Origin: Lachnospiraceae bacterium
Lineage (GTDB): Bacteria > Bacillota_A > Clostridia > Lachnospirales > Lachnospiraceae
DNA: 6,350 bases
NCBI GenBank assembly: GCA_017958935.1
Contig: JAGDBR010000243.1
Coordinates: 1-6,350, forward strand
Direction: 5' to 3'
Shown: in pieces, positions 1-6,350 of the stretch
Layout of the letters: every line of letters starts with the position of its first letter
Numbering within the stretch: position 1 is the stretch's first letter
Notes under the pieces: model-generated
What the model was told of the DNA's origin: nothing
The model's input: the letters and a program-made list of their open reading frames with translations, nothing else
Database searches by the model: none
Position numbers and translations under genes: made by a program

Positions 1-688
1 CCGCGCGTACGGCGTACACGGGGTGTTCGACGAAGCGCAGGGCGTTCCGGGCATCGTCTTCCGGACGGCCGGGAAAGTCGAAGACGAATTCCGGATCCCG
101 TTCCCGGGGGCGTTCAACGTCTGGAACGCGCTGGCGGCGATCGCGGCGGCGGATCTTCTGAAGATCCCGGCAGATGCCGTGAAGCGGGGCCTGATGAACG
201 TGCACATCAAGGGGCGCGACGACATCGTCTACAAGGGCCGGTTTTCGGTCTGTGTGGACTTCGCGCACAACGGCGCCTCGACCCGGCACCACCTGGAAGC
301 GCTGCGCGAGTACCGGCCGAAACGGCTGATCTGCATCTTCGGCGCGGACGGCAACCGGTCGAAGGGCCGGCGGTACGGCATGGGAGAGGCCGCGGGCGCG
401 TTGGCGGACCTGTCGATCGTGACTTCCGGGCATAACCGGTGGGAGACGTTCGAGGCGATCCTGGCCGACACCGAGGTCGGGCTGCGCAGGACGAAGGGCG
501 CGAAATACATCGCGATCAAGGACCGCGAGGAAGCGATCCGCTACGCGATCGAGCACGCCGAGGACGGCGACCTCATCACGATCATCGGACTCGGGCACGA
601 GTCCTGGCAGGAAGACCACGGCGTGAAGCGCCGCTATAACGACGAAGAATTCGTGAAGTCCGTTCTGCGGGAAAAAGGACTTCTGTAA
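1..688 (+). CDS. MurE-like Mur ligase, C-terminal part (5' end outside window)
   Basis: This is an ATP-dependent ligase of the Mur family, which adds an amino acid to a UDP-MurNAc-peptide in the cytoplasm during peptidoglycan synthesis. The frame is open to the left edge (first full codon at base 2), so the GTG at 23 is internal. What remains is the end of the central ATPase domain, with FNVWNALAAIAAA near its close (about residues 31-43 counted from that GTG), and the complete C-terminal domain. MurE landmarks appear in order but altered: KGR (63-65), VDFAHNG where MurE has VDYAHTP (79-84), GADGNRSKGRRYGM where MurE has a GGDRDRGKRPLM-like block, TSGHNR (135-139) at the DNPR position, DREEAI (167-172), and GLGHE (189-193) for GKGHE. 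Family membership is clear. The amino acid added is not, because the DNPR site that reads the incoming diamino acid has changed. hisS starts 37 bases downstream on the same strand. Confidence 0.85.
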   Translation, partial: RAYGVHGVFDEAQGVPGIVFRTAGKVEDEFRIPFPGAFNVWNALAAIAAADLLKIPADAVKRGLMNVHIKGRDDIVYKGRFSVCVDFAHNGASTRHHLEALREYRPKRLICIFGADGNRSKGRRYGMGEAAGALADLSIVTSGHNRWETFEAILADTEVGLRRTKGAKYIAIKDREEAIRYAIEHAEDGDLITIIGLGHESWQEDHGVKRRYNDEEFVKSVLREKGLL

Positions 689-694
689 GAAGGC

Positions 695-705
695 GCCTGC
701 GCTTC
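695..705 (+). repeat. 11-base motif shared by hisS and aspS leaders, copy 1
   Basis: GCCTGCGCTTC here is identical to 2016-2026. In both places it lies a few bases upstream of a ribosome binding site that reads AGGAGCA (715-721 and 2031-2037). In this copy the motif forms the 5' arm and loop of the 695-712 hairpin. Confidence 0.55.
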
Positions 706-712
706 GGCAGGC
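695..712 (+). other. Small hairpin between the Mur ligase gene and hisS
   Basis: GCCTGC (695-700) and GCAGGC (707-712) are perfect complements around a six-base GCTTCG loop. No T-run follows and the hisS ribosome binding site begins at once, so this is not an intrinsic terminator. It could stabilise or process a shared transcript, or modulate hisS translation; no function can be shown from sequence. Its 5' half recurs upstream of aspS. Confidence 0.5.
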
Positions 713-725
713 AGAGGAGCAAACC

Positions 726-1919
726 ATGAACAAGAAACCGGTGACCGGCATGCGGGACATCCTGCCGGTCGAAATGGAGATCCGGGCATATCTTCTGGAC
801 CTGATCCGGAAGACCTATAAAAGCTTCGGCTACACGGAGATCGAGACGCCCGTCGTGGAGTCCATCGAGAACCTTCAGGGAAAGCAGGGCGGTGAGAACG
901 AAAAGCTGATCTTCAAGATCATGAAGCGCGGCGAGAAGTTCGATCTTGCGAACGCGAAGGAGGAGAACGACCTTGCCGACAGCGGGCTGCGCTACGACCT
1001 GACGCTGCCGCTCGCGCGCTATTATTCCCTGCACCAGCAGGAACTGCCGAAGCCGTTCAAGGCGCTGCAGATCGGACCGGTCTTCCGCGCCGAACGCCCG
1101 CAGAAGGGCCGTTTCCGCGAGTTCTACCAGTGCGACATCGATGTGTTCGGCGACGCATCGAACCTGTGTGAGACCGAGCTGATCCTCGCGATGATGACGG
1201 TGCTGAAGAAGATAGGCTTCAAGGACGCCGTGATCCGCGTGAACGACCGGAAACTGCTGCGGACGCTTGCCGGGAAGACGGGCCTTCCGGAAGACCTGTA
1301 CGAGGACGTGTTCATCGCCCTCGACAAGATGGACAAGATCGGGGAAGAGGGCGTCGCCGGCGAGCTCGTGAAGCTCGGCATGGAAGAAGCAGCGGCGAAG
1401 GCTTTCCTCGGTGATTTCAAGGAAGTGGAGATCCCGGAGAACCTGCAGGAGATCTTCGATCTCGTGAACAGCGCGAAGGACGGCGATTTCGAAGTCGCGT
1501 TCGACCCGACGCTCGTGCGCGGCATGGGCTACTACACGGGTCCGATCTTCGAGGTCGCGGTGCCCGAGTTCGGGTCTTCCGTCGGCGGCGGCGGACGGTA
1601 CGACGAGATGGTCGGCCGCTTCGCGGGACAGCCGACGCCCGCCTGCGGATTCTCGATCGGCTTCGAGCGCATCGTCTCGATCCTGCTGGAGAACGGCTTC
1701 CGTCTGCCGGACGCGAAGGAAAAGACCGCCTTCCTGCTGGAGCGCGGGCTTTCCGGTGAAAAGCGCGCGGCAGCCTTGAAGGAAGCGGCGGCGCTCCGCG
1801 GCGAAGGGCGGCAGGTGCTCGTCGCGAACATGATCAAGAACAAGAAATTCCAGAAGGAACAGCTGGTGCAGGAAGGCTACGGGGACATCCGGGAATTCTA
1901 TGAGAACCCGCTTTCCTGA
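726..1919 (+). CDS. hisS: Histidine--tRNA ligase (class II, short C-terminal domain)
   Basis: Charges tRNA-His with histidine using ATP, in the cytoplasm. The class II catalytic core is complete. It starts with GMRDILP (8-14). Motif 1 lies around GYTEIETPVVE (35-45) and YDLTLPLARYY at 90-100. Motif 2 is FRAERPQKGRFREFYQ (120-135). The histidine-specific LVRGMGYYTG (263-272) carries the catalytic Arg265. GGGGRYD (287-293) and motif 3 CGFSIGFERI (307-316) follow. The canonical signature is LVRGLDYYT, so Asp is replaced by Gly at 268. At 397 residues it is shorter than the usual 420-430: the anticodon-binding domain is only about 65 residues, ending in KNKKFQKEQL (371-380) and a short tail. From memory, Clostridia/Lachnospiraceae-type HisRS share this ending, so I read it as a lineage trait and not a truncation. 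The ATG is fixed by AGAGGAG (713-719), six bases upstream. aspS follows after 123 bases. Confidence 0.96.
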   Translation: MNKKPVTGMRDILPVEMEIRAYLLDLIRKTYKSFGYTEIETPVVESIENLQGKQGGENEKLIFKIMKRGEKFDLANAKEENDLADSGLRYDLTLPLARYYSLHQQELPKPFKALQIGPVFRAERPQKGRFREFYQCDIDVFGDASNLCETELILAMMTVLKKIGFKDAVIRVNDRKLLRTLAGKTGLPEDLYEDVFIALDKMDKIGEEGVAGELVKLGMEEAAAKAFLGDFKEVEIPENLQEIFDLVNSAKDGDFEVAFDPTLVRGMGYYTGPIFEVAVPEFGSSVGGGGRYDEMVGRFAGQPTPACGFSIGFERIVSILLENGFRLPDAKEKTAFLLERGLSGEKRAAALKEAAALRGEGRQVLVANMIKNKKFQKEQLVQEGYGDIREFYENPLS

Positions 1920-1921
1920 GA

Positions 1922-1976
1922 CGAAAGCCCGGAAGAACGGAAAAACAAAGCGTTGCCCATAAACGGGCGGCTTTCG
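1922..1976 (+). other. Nested inverted repeat between hisS and aspS
   Basis: CGAAAGCC (1922-1929) is perfectly complementary to GGCTTTCG (1969-1976) across 39 bases. Directly against the 3' arm lies an inner hairpin, GCCC (1955-1958) with GGGC (1965-1968) and a six-base loop. No T-tract follows, so it does not look like an intrinsic terminator. No T-box signature (AGGGTGGNACCGCG-like) is seen here, although T-boxes often precede synthetase genes in Bacillota. It may be an RNA-processing or leader structure, or chance. Confidence 0.35.
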
Positions 1977-2003
1977 ATAATCAGAAACAGAACGGCGTGC
2001 GGA

Positions 2004-2016
2004 CCGGCTCAGCCGG
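2004..2016 (+). other. Short palindrome upstream of aspS
   Basis: CCGGCT and AGCCGG flank a single C. As RNA it would form a small stem of about four pairs with a five-base loop, just ahead of the 11-base motif and the aspS ribosome binding site. Function unknown. Confidence 0.3.
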
Positions 2017-2026
2017 CCTGCGCTTC
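2016..2026 (+). repeat. 11-base motif shared by hisS and aspS leaders, copy 2
   Basis: Identical to 695-705. Here the flanking bases allow CCTG (2017-2020) to pair with CAGG (2030-2033), which overlaps the start of the aspS ribosome binding site. Copy 1 instead pairs just upstream of its site. Confidence 0.55.
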
Positions 2027-2030
2027 AGAC

Positions 2031-2035
2031 AGGAG
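2031..2035 (+). promoter_or_regulatory. aspS ribosome binding site (decides start)
   Basis: AGGAG lies 7 bases before the ATG at 2043 and 4 bases before the ATG at 2040. The 7-base spacing is the better one. The same frame stays open back to a TTG at 1953, but that codon has no ribosome binding site and the extra residues do not resemble the family, so the longer start is rejected. Confidence 0.75.
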
Positions 2036-2042
2036 CAGAATG

Positions 2043-3377
2043 ATGAAAAGAACGATGCTGAAGGATGTGAAAGACCATCTGAACGAAGAGATCCTGGTGC
2101 AGGGTTTCGTGGAGAATTACCGTGATTCCTCGAAAATGGCCTTCATCGTGCTGAAGGACATCACCGGCAGACTGCAGATCACGATCGAAAAGGAGAAACT
2201 GCCCGAGATCGCCGAGACGATCGCGCCGCTGACCGGCGATTCCGTCATCTCGGTCGTCGGCACGGCTTTCGCGTCCGAGTACGTGAAGTTGAACGGCATG
2301 GAAATGATTCCGCGTGAGATCCGGATCGAATCGATCGCTGCTGCGCTGCCGATCCAGCGCGAGGAGATCCCGGCGACGAAGAAGAAGCCGGCTGTCCCGC
2401 GTTCCGGCGTGGACGACCGTCTCGACTACCGCTGGATCGATCTTCGGACCGACAAGAACCAGCTGCTGTACAAGCTGCAGACCGAAGTGACCCGCGCGAT
2501 GCGCGACTTCGCCCTGGACCGCGATTTCATCGAGCTCCACACGCCGAAGCTCATCGCGACGGCGTCCGAGTCCGGTTCCGAGGTCTTCGAGGTCACCTAT
2601 TTCGACCGGAAGGCGTATCTGGCGCAGTCGCCGCAGTTCTATAAGCAGATGGCGATGGCGGCGGGCTTCGACCGCTACTTCGAGGTCGGCCCGGTGTTCC
2701 GCGCGGAGAAGTCCTTCACGTCCAAGCACGCGACCGAATTCACCTGCTTTGACATCGAGTTCTCCTACATCGATTCGTTCCGCGACGTCATGAAGTTCGA
2801 AGCGGAGCTTTTGACCGACATGCTGAAGAAGGTCAAGGACAAATACGGCGACAAGCTGCAGGAGCTGTTCGGCACGGAGATCGTCGTCCCGACCCTGCCG
2901 TTCCCGGAGGTCTCCCTCGCGGACCTGTACAAGGGCCTCGAAGAGGACTTCGGCTTCACGGTGCCGGAGGCGGAAAAAGGCGACCTGACGACGGAAGCCG
3001 AGCGCCTTTCCTTCGACTGGGTCAAGAAGCATTACGGCCATGAATTCCTGTTCATCACGGACTACAGCGCGGACAAGCGCGCGTTCTACCACATGCGCGA
3101 CGAGGACGGCGTGCCGCAGGGCTACGACCTGATCTGGCGCGGCGTCGAGATCACGACGGGCGCGCAGCGCGAGCACCGCTACGAGATCCTGAAGAGGCAG
3201 GCGGAAGAGAAGGGCCTCGGCGAGGACGTGAAATTCTACCTGGAGTTCTTCAAGTACGGCTGCCCGCCGCACGGCGGCTTCGGCCTCGGCATCGACCGGC
3301 TGACCATGCTGCTGACCGGTCTTCACATCAACGAAGCCGAGTTCCTGTTCAGGAGCCCGAAGCGGCTGACCCCGTAA
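2043..3377 (+). CDS. aspS: Aspartate--tRNA(Asn/Asp) ligase, archaeal/eukaryotic type
   Basis: Class II synthetase that attaches aspartate to tRNA. At 444 residues it matches the archaeal/eukaryotic AspRS (about 430-440) and lacks the large GAD insertion that brings the bacterial enzyme to about 590. Domains: an N-terminal OB-fold that binds the anticodon (about 16-100), a hinge, then the catalytic core from RLDYRWIDLR (126-135). Visible motifs are TPKLIATASESGSEVF (167-182), YLAQSPQFYKQM (192-203), motif 2 GPVFRAEKS (216-224) with TEFTCFDIE (231-239), the archaeal-type GVEITTGAQREHR (367-379), and motif 3 GGFGLGIDRL (411-420) near the C-terminal KRLTP. Bacterial members of this group are usually called aspartate--tRNA(Asn) ligase, meaning non-discriminating and paired with GatCAB amidotransferase; that specificity is inferred. 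The start could also be ATG 2040, one residue longer. A terminator follows nine bases after the stop. Confidence 0.93.
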   Translation: MKRTMLKDVKDHLNEEILVQGFVENYRDSSKMAFIVLKDITGRLQITIEKEKLPEIAETIAPLTGDSVISVVGTAFASEYVKLNGMEMIPREIRIESIAAALPIQREEIPATKKKPAVPRSGVDDRLDYRWIDLRTDKNQLLYKLQTEVTRAMRDFALDRDFIELHTPKLIATASESGSEVFEVTYFDRKAYLAQSPQFYKQMAMAAGFDRYFEVGPVFRAEKSFTSKHATEFTCFDIEFSYIDSFRDVMKFEAELLTDMLKKVKDKYGDKLQELFGTEIVVPTLPFPEVSLADLYKGLEEDFGFTVPEAEKGDLTTEAERLSFDWVKKHYGHEFLFITDYSADKRAFYHMRDEDGVPQGYDLIWRGVEITTGAQREHRYEILKRQAEEKGLGEDVKFYLEFFKYGCPPHGGFGLGIDRLTMLLTGLHINEAEFLFRSPKRLTP

Positions 3378-3385
3378 ACACATTC

Positions 3386-3417
3386 AAACGCTGCCCCGGG
3401 ACCGAGGCAGCGTTTTT
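3386..3417 (+). terminator. Intrinsic terminator after aspS
   Basis: AAACGCTGCC (3386-3395) pairs perfectly with GGCAGCGTTT (3406-3415) over a ten-base loop, and a run of five T (3413-3417) follows. It begins nine bases after the aspS stop and separates the synthetase genes from the sugar-kinase gene. Confidence 0.93.
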
Positions 3418-3454
3418 CACGGCCATGAAGGCCTTGACCGGAATACATACCATT

Positions 3455-3460
3455 CGGAGG
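3455..3460 (+). promoter_or_regulatory. Ribosome binding site of the FGGY kinase gene
   Basis: CGGAGG stands eight bases before the ATG at 3469. The ATG at 3461 abuts the site, is out of frame with the kinase and is not used. The 51 bases between the terminator and this start hold a TTGACC (3434-3439), but no -10 box at a usable distance, so no promoter is called. Confidence 0.8.
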
Positions 3461-3468
3461 ATGAAAAG

Positions 3469-5064
3469 ATGGACATCAGAAGGCTGATCGACGAAGGACG
3501 CGGCATCGTCGGCATCGAGTTCGGCTCGACCAGGATCAAGGCGGTCCTGATCGACGAAAACCACGTGCCGGCCGCTTCCGGCGACTACACATGGGAGAAC
3601 CGCTTCGAGAACGGCGTGTGGACTTATCCGGAGCATCAGTTCTACGAAGGCCTGCAGGCCTGCTTCGCGGCGCTGCAGGAGGACGTCGAAAGACAGTACG
3701 GCACGAAGATCCGGAAGCTGAAAGCGCTCGGCTTCTCGGCCATGATGCACGGCTACCTCGCCTTCAACGACAAGGACGAACTGCTCGTGCCGTTCAGGAC
3801 CTGGCGGAACACGATCACGCAGGACGCGGCGGCCGAACTGTCGGCGCTGTTCCGTTTCAACATCCCGCAGCGCTGGACGATCGCCCACGTGCGGCAGGCG
3901 GTGCTGAACAGGGAACCGCACCTGAAGGACCTGTACCGTGTCAACACGCTCGCGGGCTGGATGCATTACCGGATGACCGGGAACTGGGTCGTTGGCATCG
4001 GCGAAGCCTCGGGCATCATGCCGGTGGACAGCCGCACGATGGACTACGATCAGAACATGATCGACATTTTCGACCGGCTGAACGCGGAAGCGGGTTATCC
4101 CTTCAAGGCGCGGGAGATCTTCCCGAAGGCCGTCATGGCAGGCGCTGACGCCGGCCGGCTGACGGAGGAAGGCGCAAGGCTTCTGGATCCGTCGGGCACG
4201 CTGGAAGCAGGCTGCGTCGTGGCGCCGCCGGAAGGCGATGCGGGCACCGGCATGGCCGCGACGAACGCGGTGCGCATGCGGACCGGCAACGTCTCCGCGG
4301 GCACCTCGGTCTTCTCGATGGTCGTCCTGGAGAAAGCGCTGTCGAACTATTACGAAGCGATCGACATGGTCACGACGCCGGACGGCTCGCCGGTCGCGAT
4401 GGTGCACTGCAACAACTGCACGTCCGACCTGAACGCCTGGGTCCGCATCCTGAAGGAAAGCATGGAGCGCCTCGGCTTCAGTCCGGACACGGGCGCGCTC
4501 TACACGTCGCTTTTCAACGCCGCGCTCGAAGGCAGCGCGGACTGCGGACAGGTGCTGAACTACAACTACGTGTCGGGCGAAGCGATCACGCACGTCGGCA
4601 CCGGCAGCCCGATGCTCGTGCGCTCGCAGGAAGCGGACTTCACGCTGCCGAACTTCATGCGCGCGCTCCTGTACGGGGCGCTGGCGACGCTGAAGCTCGG
4701 GAACAACATCCTGCTCAAGGAAGAGAAGGTGCAGGTCGACACGCTGTACGGCCACGGCGGCTTCTTCAAGACGAAGGGCGTGGGCCAGCAGCTGCTGGCG
4801 GACGCGCTGAACGTCCCGGTCTCCGTCATGGCGACGGCAGGCGAGGGCGGCCCGTGGGGCATGGCGCTCCTGGCTTCCTACTGCGTGAACCGGGACGAAG
4901 GCGAGAACCTGCCCGATTTCCTGCAGAACAAGGTCTTCCACGGCGAGACGGGCGAACGCCTGGATCCGGATCCGGAAGGCGTGAAGGGATTCGAAGCATA
5001 CGCGGCGGCTTATGAAAAAGGCCTCGCGCTGGAAAGAGAGGCAAGCGCATGCTGGAACAGCTGA
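3469..5064 (+). CDS. FGGY-family carbohydrate kinase, probable L-ribulokinase
   Basis: Predicted cytoplasmic kinase that phosphorylates a ketopentose with ATP, most likely L-ribulose to L-ribulose 5-phosphate given the overlapping araD. FGGY landmarks: phosphate-1 loop [15 protein letters not shown] (15-29), TWRNT (111-115) in the sugar-binding region, GDAGTGM (256-262) with Asp257 as likely catalytic base, phosphate-2 loop VSAGTSVF (275-282), the adenosine segment [13 protein letters not shown] (428-440), and [11 protein letters not shown] (459-469). At 531 residues it is longer than typical xylulokinases (about 490-500). The sequence looks like a Bacillota group often annotated only as FGGY kinase or ATPase. 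From memory, a non-AraB ribulokinase called AraK was characterised in Clostridium acetobutylicum; whether this is its orthologue cannot be settled here. Its last 16 bases overlap araD, which suggests translational coupling. Xylulokinase activity is the alternative. Confidence 0.9.
   Translation: MDIRRLIDEGRGIVGIEFGSTRIKAVLIDENHVPAASGDYTWENRFENGVWTYPEHQFYEGLQACFAALQEDVERQYGTKIRKLKALGFSAMMHGYLAFNDKDELLVPFRTWRNTITQDAAAELSALFRFNIPQRWTIAHVRQAVLNREPHLKDLYRVNTLAGWMHYRMTGNWVVGIGEASGIMPVDSRTMDYDQNMIDIFDRLNAEAGYPFKAREIFPKAVMAGADAGRLTEEGARLLDPSGTLEAGCVVAPPEGDAGTGMAATNAVRMRTGNVSAGTSVFSMVVLEKALSNYYEAIDMVTTPDGSPVAMVHCNNCTSDLNAWVRILKESMERLGFSPDTGALYTSLFNAALEGSADCGQVLNYNYVSGEAITHVGTGSPMLVRSQEADFTLPNFMRALLYGALATLKLGNNILLKEEKVQVDTLYGHGGFFKTKGVGQQLLADALNVPVSVMATAGEGGPWGMALLASYCVNRDEGENLPDFLQNKVFHGETGERLDPDPEGVKGFEAYAAAYEKGLALEREASACWNS
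5035..5041 (+). promoter_or_regulatory. araD ribosome binding site inside the kinase gene
   Basis: AGAGAGG lies seven bases before the araD ATG (5049) and within the last codons of the kinase gene. It supports a start inside the upstream gene and hence coupled translation. Confidence 0.7.
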
Positions 5065-5753
5065 AGAAGGATGTATACGAAGCGAATCTGGAGCTCGTCG
5101 AAAAAGGGCTCGTCATTTATACCTGGGGGAACGTCTCCGGCATCGATCGAGAGAGCGGCCTCGTCGTGATCAAGCCTTCGGGCGTCGACTATGACGTGCT
5201 GACGGCGGAGGACATGACGGTCGTCGACCTGCAGGGAAACGTCGTCGAGGGCCGCTATAAGCCCTCCTCCGACACGAAGACGCACCTCGTGCTGTACCGG
5301 ACCTATCCGGAGATCAGCGGCATCGTTCACACGCATTCGGTGTGGGCGGTCGCGTTCGCGCAGGCCGGGATGCCGATCCCGGCGCTCGGCACGACGCACG
5401 CCGACTACTTCTACGGCGACATCCCGTGCACCCGCGGGCTGACCGAGGAAGAGATCGCCGGAGACTATGAGGAGAATACCGGGAACGTGATCGTCGAGAC
5501 GATCGGCGAAAACGACCCGATGGCCTGCCCCGGCATCGTCGTCCGGAACCATGGGCCGTTCGCCTGGGGGAAAAGCGCGAAGGGCGCCGTCTACAACGCG
5601 GTCGTCCTCGACAAGGTCGCCGAGATGGACGCGAAGACCTTCATGGTCGACCCGGGCGTCGACCGGGCCCCGCAGTACCTGCTCGACAAGCACTATTTCC
5701 GCAAGCACGGCGCGAACGCGTACTACGGCCAGGGAAAGGGCGAAGACCACTGA
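5049..5753 (+). CDS. araD: L-ribulose-5-phosphate 4-epimerase
   Basis: Zinc-dependent enzyme of the class II aldolase/epimerase family that converts L-ribulose 5-phosphate to D-xylulose 5-phosphate, feeding arabinose into the pentose phosphate pathway. The 234 residues align end to end with E. coli AraD (231). Visible are [11 protein letters not shown] (25-35), KPSGVDY (42-48), KPSSDTKTH (71-79) with metal ligand Asp75, GIVHTHS (91-97) with His94 and His96, THADYFYG (116-123) with the catalytic Asp119 equivalent, NHGPFAWGK (167-175) with ligand His168, and the C-terminal [18 protein letters not shown] (211-228) carrying the catalytic Tyr226 equivalent. All key residues are present, so it should be active. 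UlaF/SgaE-type paralogues of ascorbate catabolism share the same residues; the overlapping sugar-kinase gene favours the arabinose role. No clear terminator follows before the pyrG promoter. Confidence 0.95.
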   Translation: MLEQLKKDVYEANLELVEKGLVIYTWGNVSGIDRESGLVVIKPSGVDYDVLTAEDMTVVDLQGNVVEGRYKPSSDTKTHLVLYRTYPEISGIVHTHSVWAVAFAQAGMPIPALGTTHADYFYGDIPCTRGLTEEEIAGDYEENTGNVIVETIGENDPMACPGIVVRNHGPFAWGKSAKGAVYNAVVLDKVAEMDAKTFMVDPGVDRAPQYLLDKHYFRKHGANAYYGQGKGEDH

Positions 5754-5803
5754 AAAGCAGCGGCCGGCGCAGCGGAAAAGACGACGCGGGTCCAAAAAAA
5801 CGG

Positions 5804-5832
5804 TTGACAAAAGGCATGAAAAGGACTATTCT
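5804..5832 (+). promoter_or_regulatory. Sigma-A-type promoter of pyrG
   Basis: A perfect -35 box TTGACA (5804-5809) is followed, after exactly 17 bases, by TATTCT (5827-5832), which matches four of six positions of the -10 consensus. Transcription would be expected to start around 5838-5841, in TATG just before a run of six T. The surrounding DNA is clearly more AT-rich than the genes. The result would be an untranslated leader of about 155 bases. Confidence 0.85.
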
Positions 5833-5852
5833 TTTTCTATGTTTTTTGCAAA

Positions 5853-5880
5853 CGGAGGACTGACTCCGCCGGATGCGGAG
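5853..5880 (+). promoter_or_regulatory. Two mutually exclusive hairpins at the 5' end of the pyrG leader
   Basis: CGGAG (5853-5857) can pair with CTCCG (5864-5868) over a six-base loop. Alternatively CTCCGC (5864-5869) can pair with GCGGAG (5875-5880) over a five-base loop. The middle segment can join only one of these. The loop region of the second hairpin also holds CGGATG (5870-5875), which is repeated in the 3' arm of the downstream terminator. These are direct base-pairing observations; a regulatory role is inferred. Confidence 0.5.
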
Positions 5881-5919
5881 AGGTCAAAAACAAACAGACA
5901 TCATCGGAAAGCAGAAATA

Positions 5920-5930
5920 GATGAACGACA

Positions 5931-5940
<10 letters not shown>
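5920..5940 (+). promoter_or_regulatory. Candidate antiterminator hairpin in the pyrG leader
   Basis: GATGAACG (5920-5927) pairs perfectly with CGTTCATC (5933-5940) over the five-base loop ACAGG. Bases 5933-5940 are also the core of the terminator 5' arm, so this hairpin and the terminator are mutually exclusive. The terminator is the longer structure, so this form would need help or kinetic advantage to win. Confidence 0.6.

Positions 5941-6350
<410 letters not shown>

Noticed and set aside
1920..2039. T-box riboswitch before aspS
   Set aside because: No AGGGTGGNACCGCG-like T-box sequence, specifier stem or terminator is visible in the spacer.
1953..2042. N-terminal extension of aspS from TTG 1953
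   Set aside because: No ribosome binding site at the TTG, and the 30 extra residues precede the normal OB-fold start; AGGAG fits ATG 2043.
2025..3383. Minus-strand open frame (452 codons) opposite aspS
   Set aside because: Same shadow effect; low-complexity Arg/Leu/Asp-rich product, no ribosome binding site, and exactly opposite a conserved synthetase.
3434..3439. TTGACC as a -35 box for the kinase gene
   Set aside because: The bases 16-18 downstream are GGAGGA, the ribosome binding site, with no -10-like sequence.
3349..4941. Long minus-strand open frame (530 codons) opposite the FGGY kinase gene
   Set aside because: It is the antisense shadow of a GC-rich gene: the plus strand holds a full FGGY kinase with all motifs, and the antisense product is Arg/Val/His-rich with no recognisable domain.
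5754..5803. Terminator after araD
   Set aside because: The stretch has GC-rich bases and a run of A but no stable stem followed by T on the plus strand.
5551..5838. Open frame running from inside araD into the pyrG leader
   Set aside because: Its araD portion is an Arg/Ser/Thr-rich frame-shifted shadow of a conserved gene; only the leader part from 5839 is mentioned, as a weak finding.

Overview
The window is about 60% G+C by eye. It reads as chromosomal DNA from a GC-rich member of the Bacillota, most likely Clostridia (Lachnospiraceae-like) or a relative. That placement is an inference from three things: the Clostridia-type short histidyl-tRNA synthetase, the archaeal/eukaryotic-type aspartyl-tRNA synthetase next to it, and the type of FGGY kinase paired with araD. 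All genes lie on the plus strand, and strong AGGAG/GGAGG ribosome binding sites precede most starts. I see no mobile element, CRISPR array, tRNA or rRNA.

Layout. (1) 1-688 is the C-terminal part of a MurE-like Mur ligase, cut by the left edge. (2) 726-1919 is hisS and 2043-3377 is an archaeal-type aspS (probably an aspartate--tRNA(Asn) ligase). The three genes share one strand, and the gaps of 37 and 123 bases contain no recognisable intrinsic terminator, so they could be co-transcribed. A clear intrinsic terminator at 3386-3417 closes this block. (3) 3469-5064 encodes an FGGY sugar kinase and 5049-5753 encodes araD (L-ribulose-5-phosphate 4-epimerase). They overlap by 16 bases and form a compact pentose module: the kinase makes a ketopentose 5-phosphate and the epimerase turns L-ribulose 5-phosphate into D-xylulose 5-phosphate. 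No araA, transporter or regulator is in the window. (4) A well-formed sigma-A-type promoter at 5804-5832 precedes a 160-base untranslated leader and then pyrG (CTP synthase) from 5994, cut by the right edge.

The most interesting non-coding signal is the pyrG leader. It holds a long terminator hairpin (5931-5970) followed by a T-rich tract that ends just before the pyrG ribosome binding site. An 8-bp hairpin just upstream (5920-5940) uses the same bases as the terminator's 5' arm, so the two cannot form together. This is the layout of a transcription attenuator. However, the run of G at the transcription start that drives CTP-sensing attenuation of Bacillus subtilis pyrG is not visible here, so the sensing mechanism may differ. 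Secondary points are a shared 11-base motif directly upstream of the hisS and aspS ribosome binding sites, and the altered substrate-motif residues of the MurE-like ligase. The protein-coding genes themselves belong to known families.
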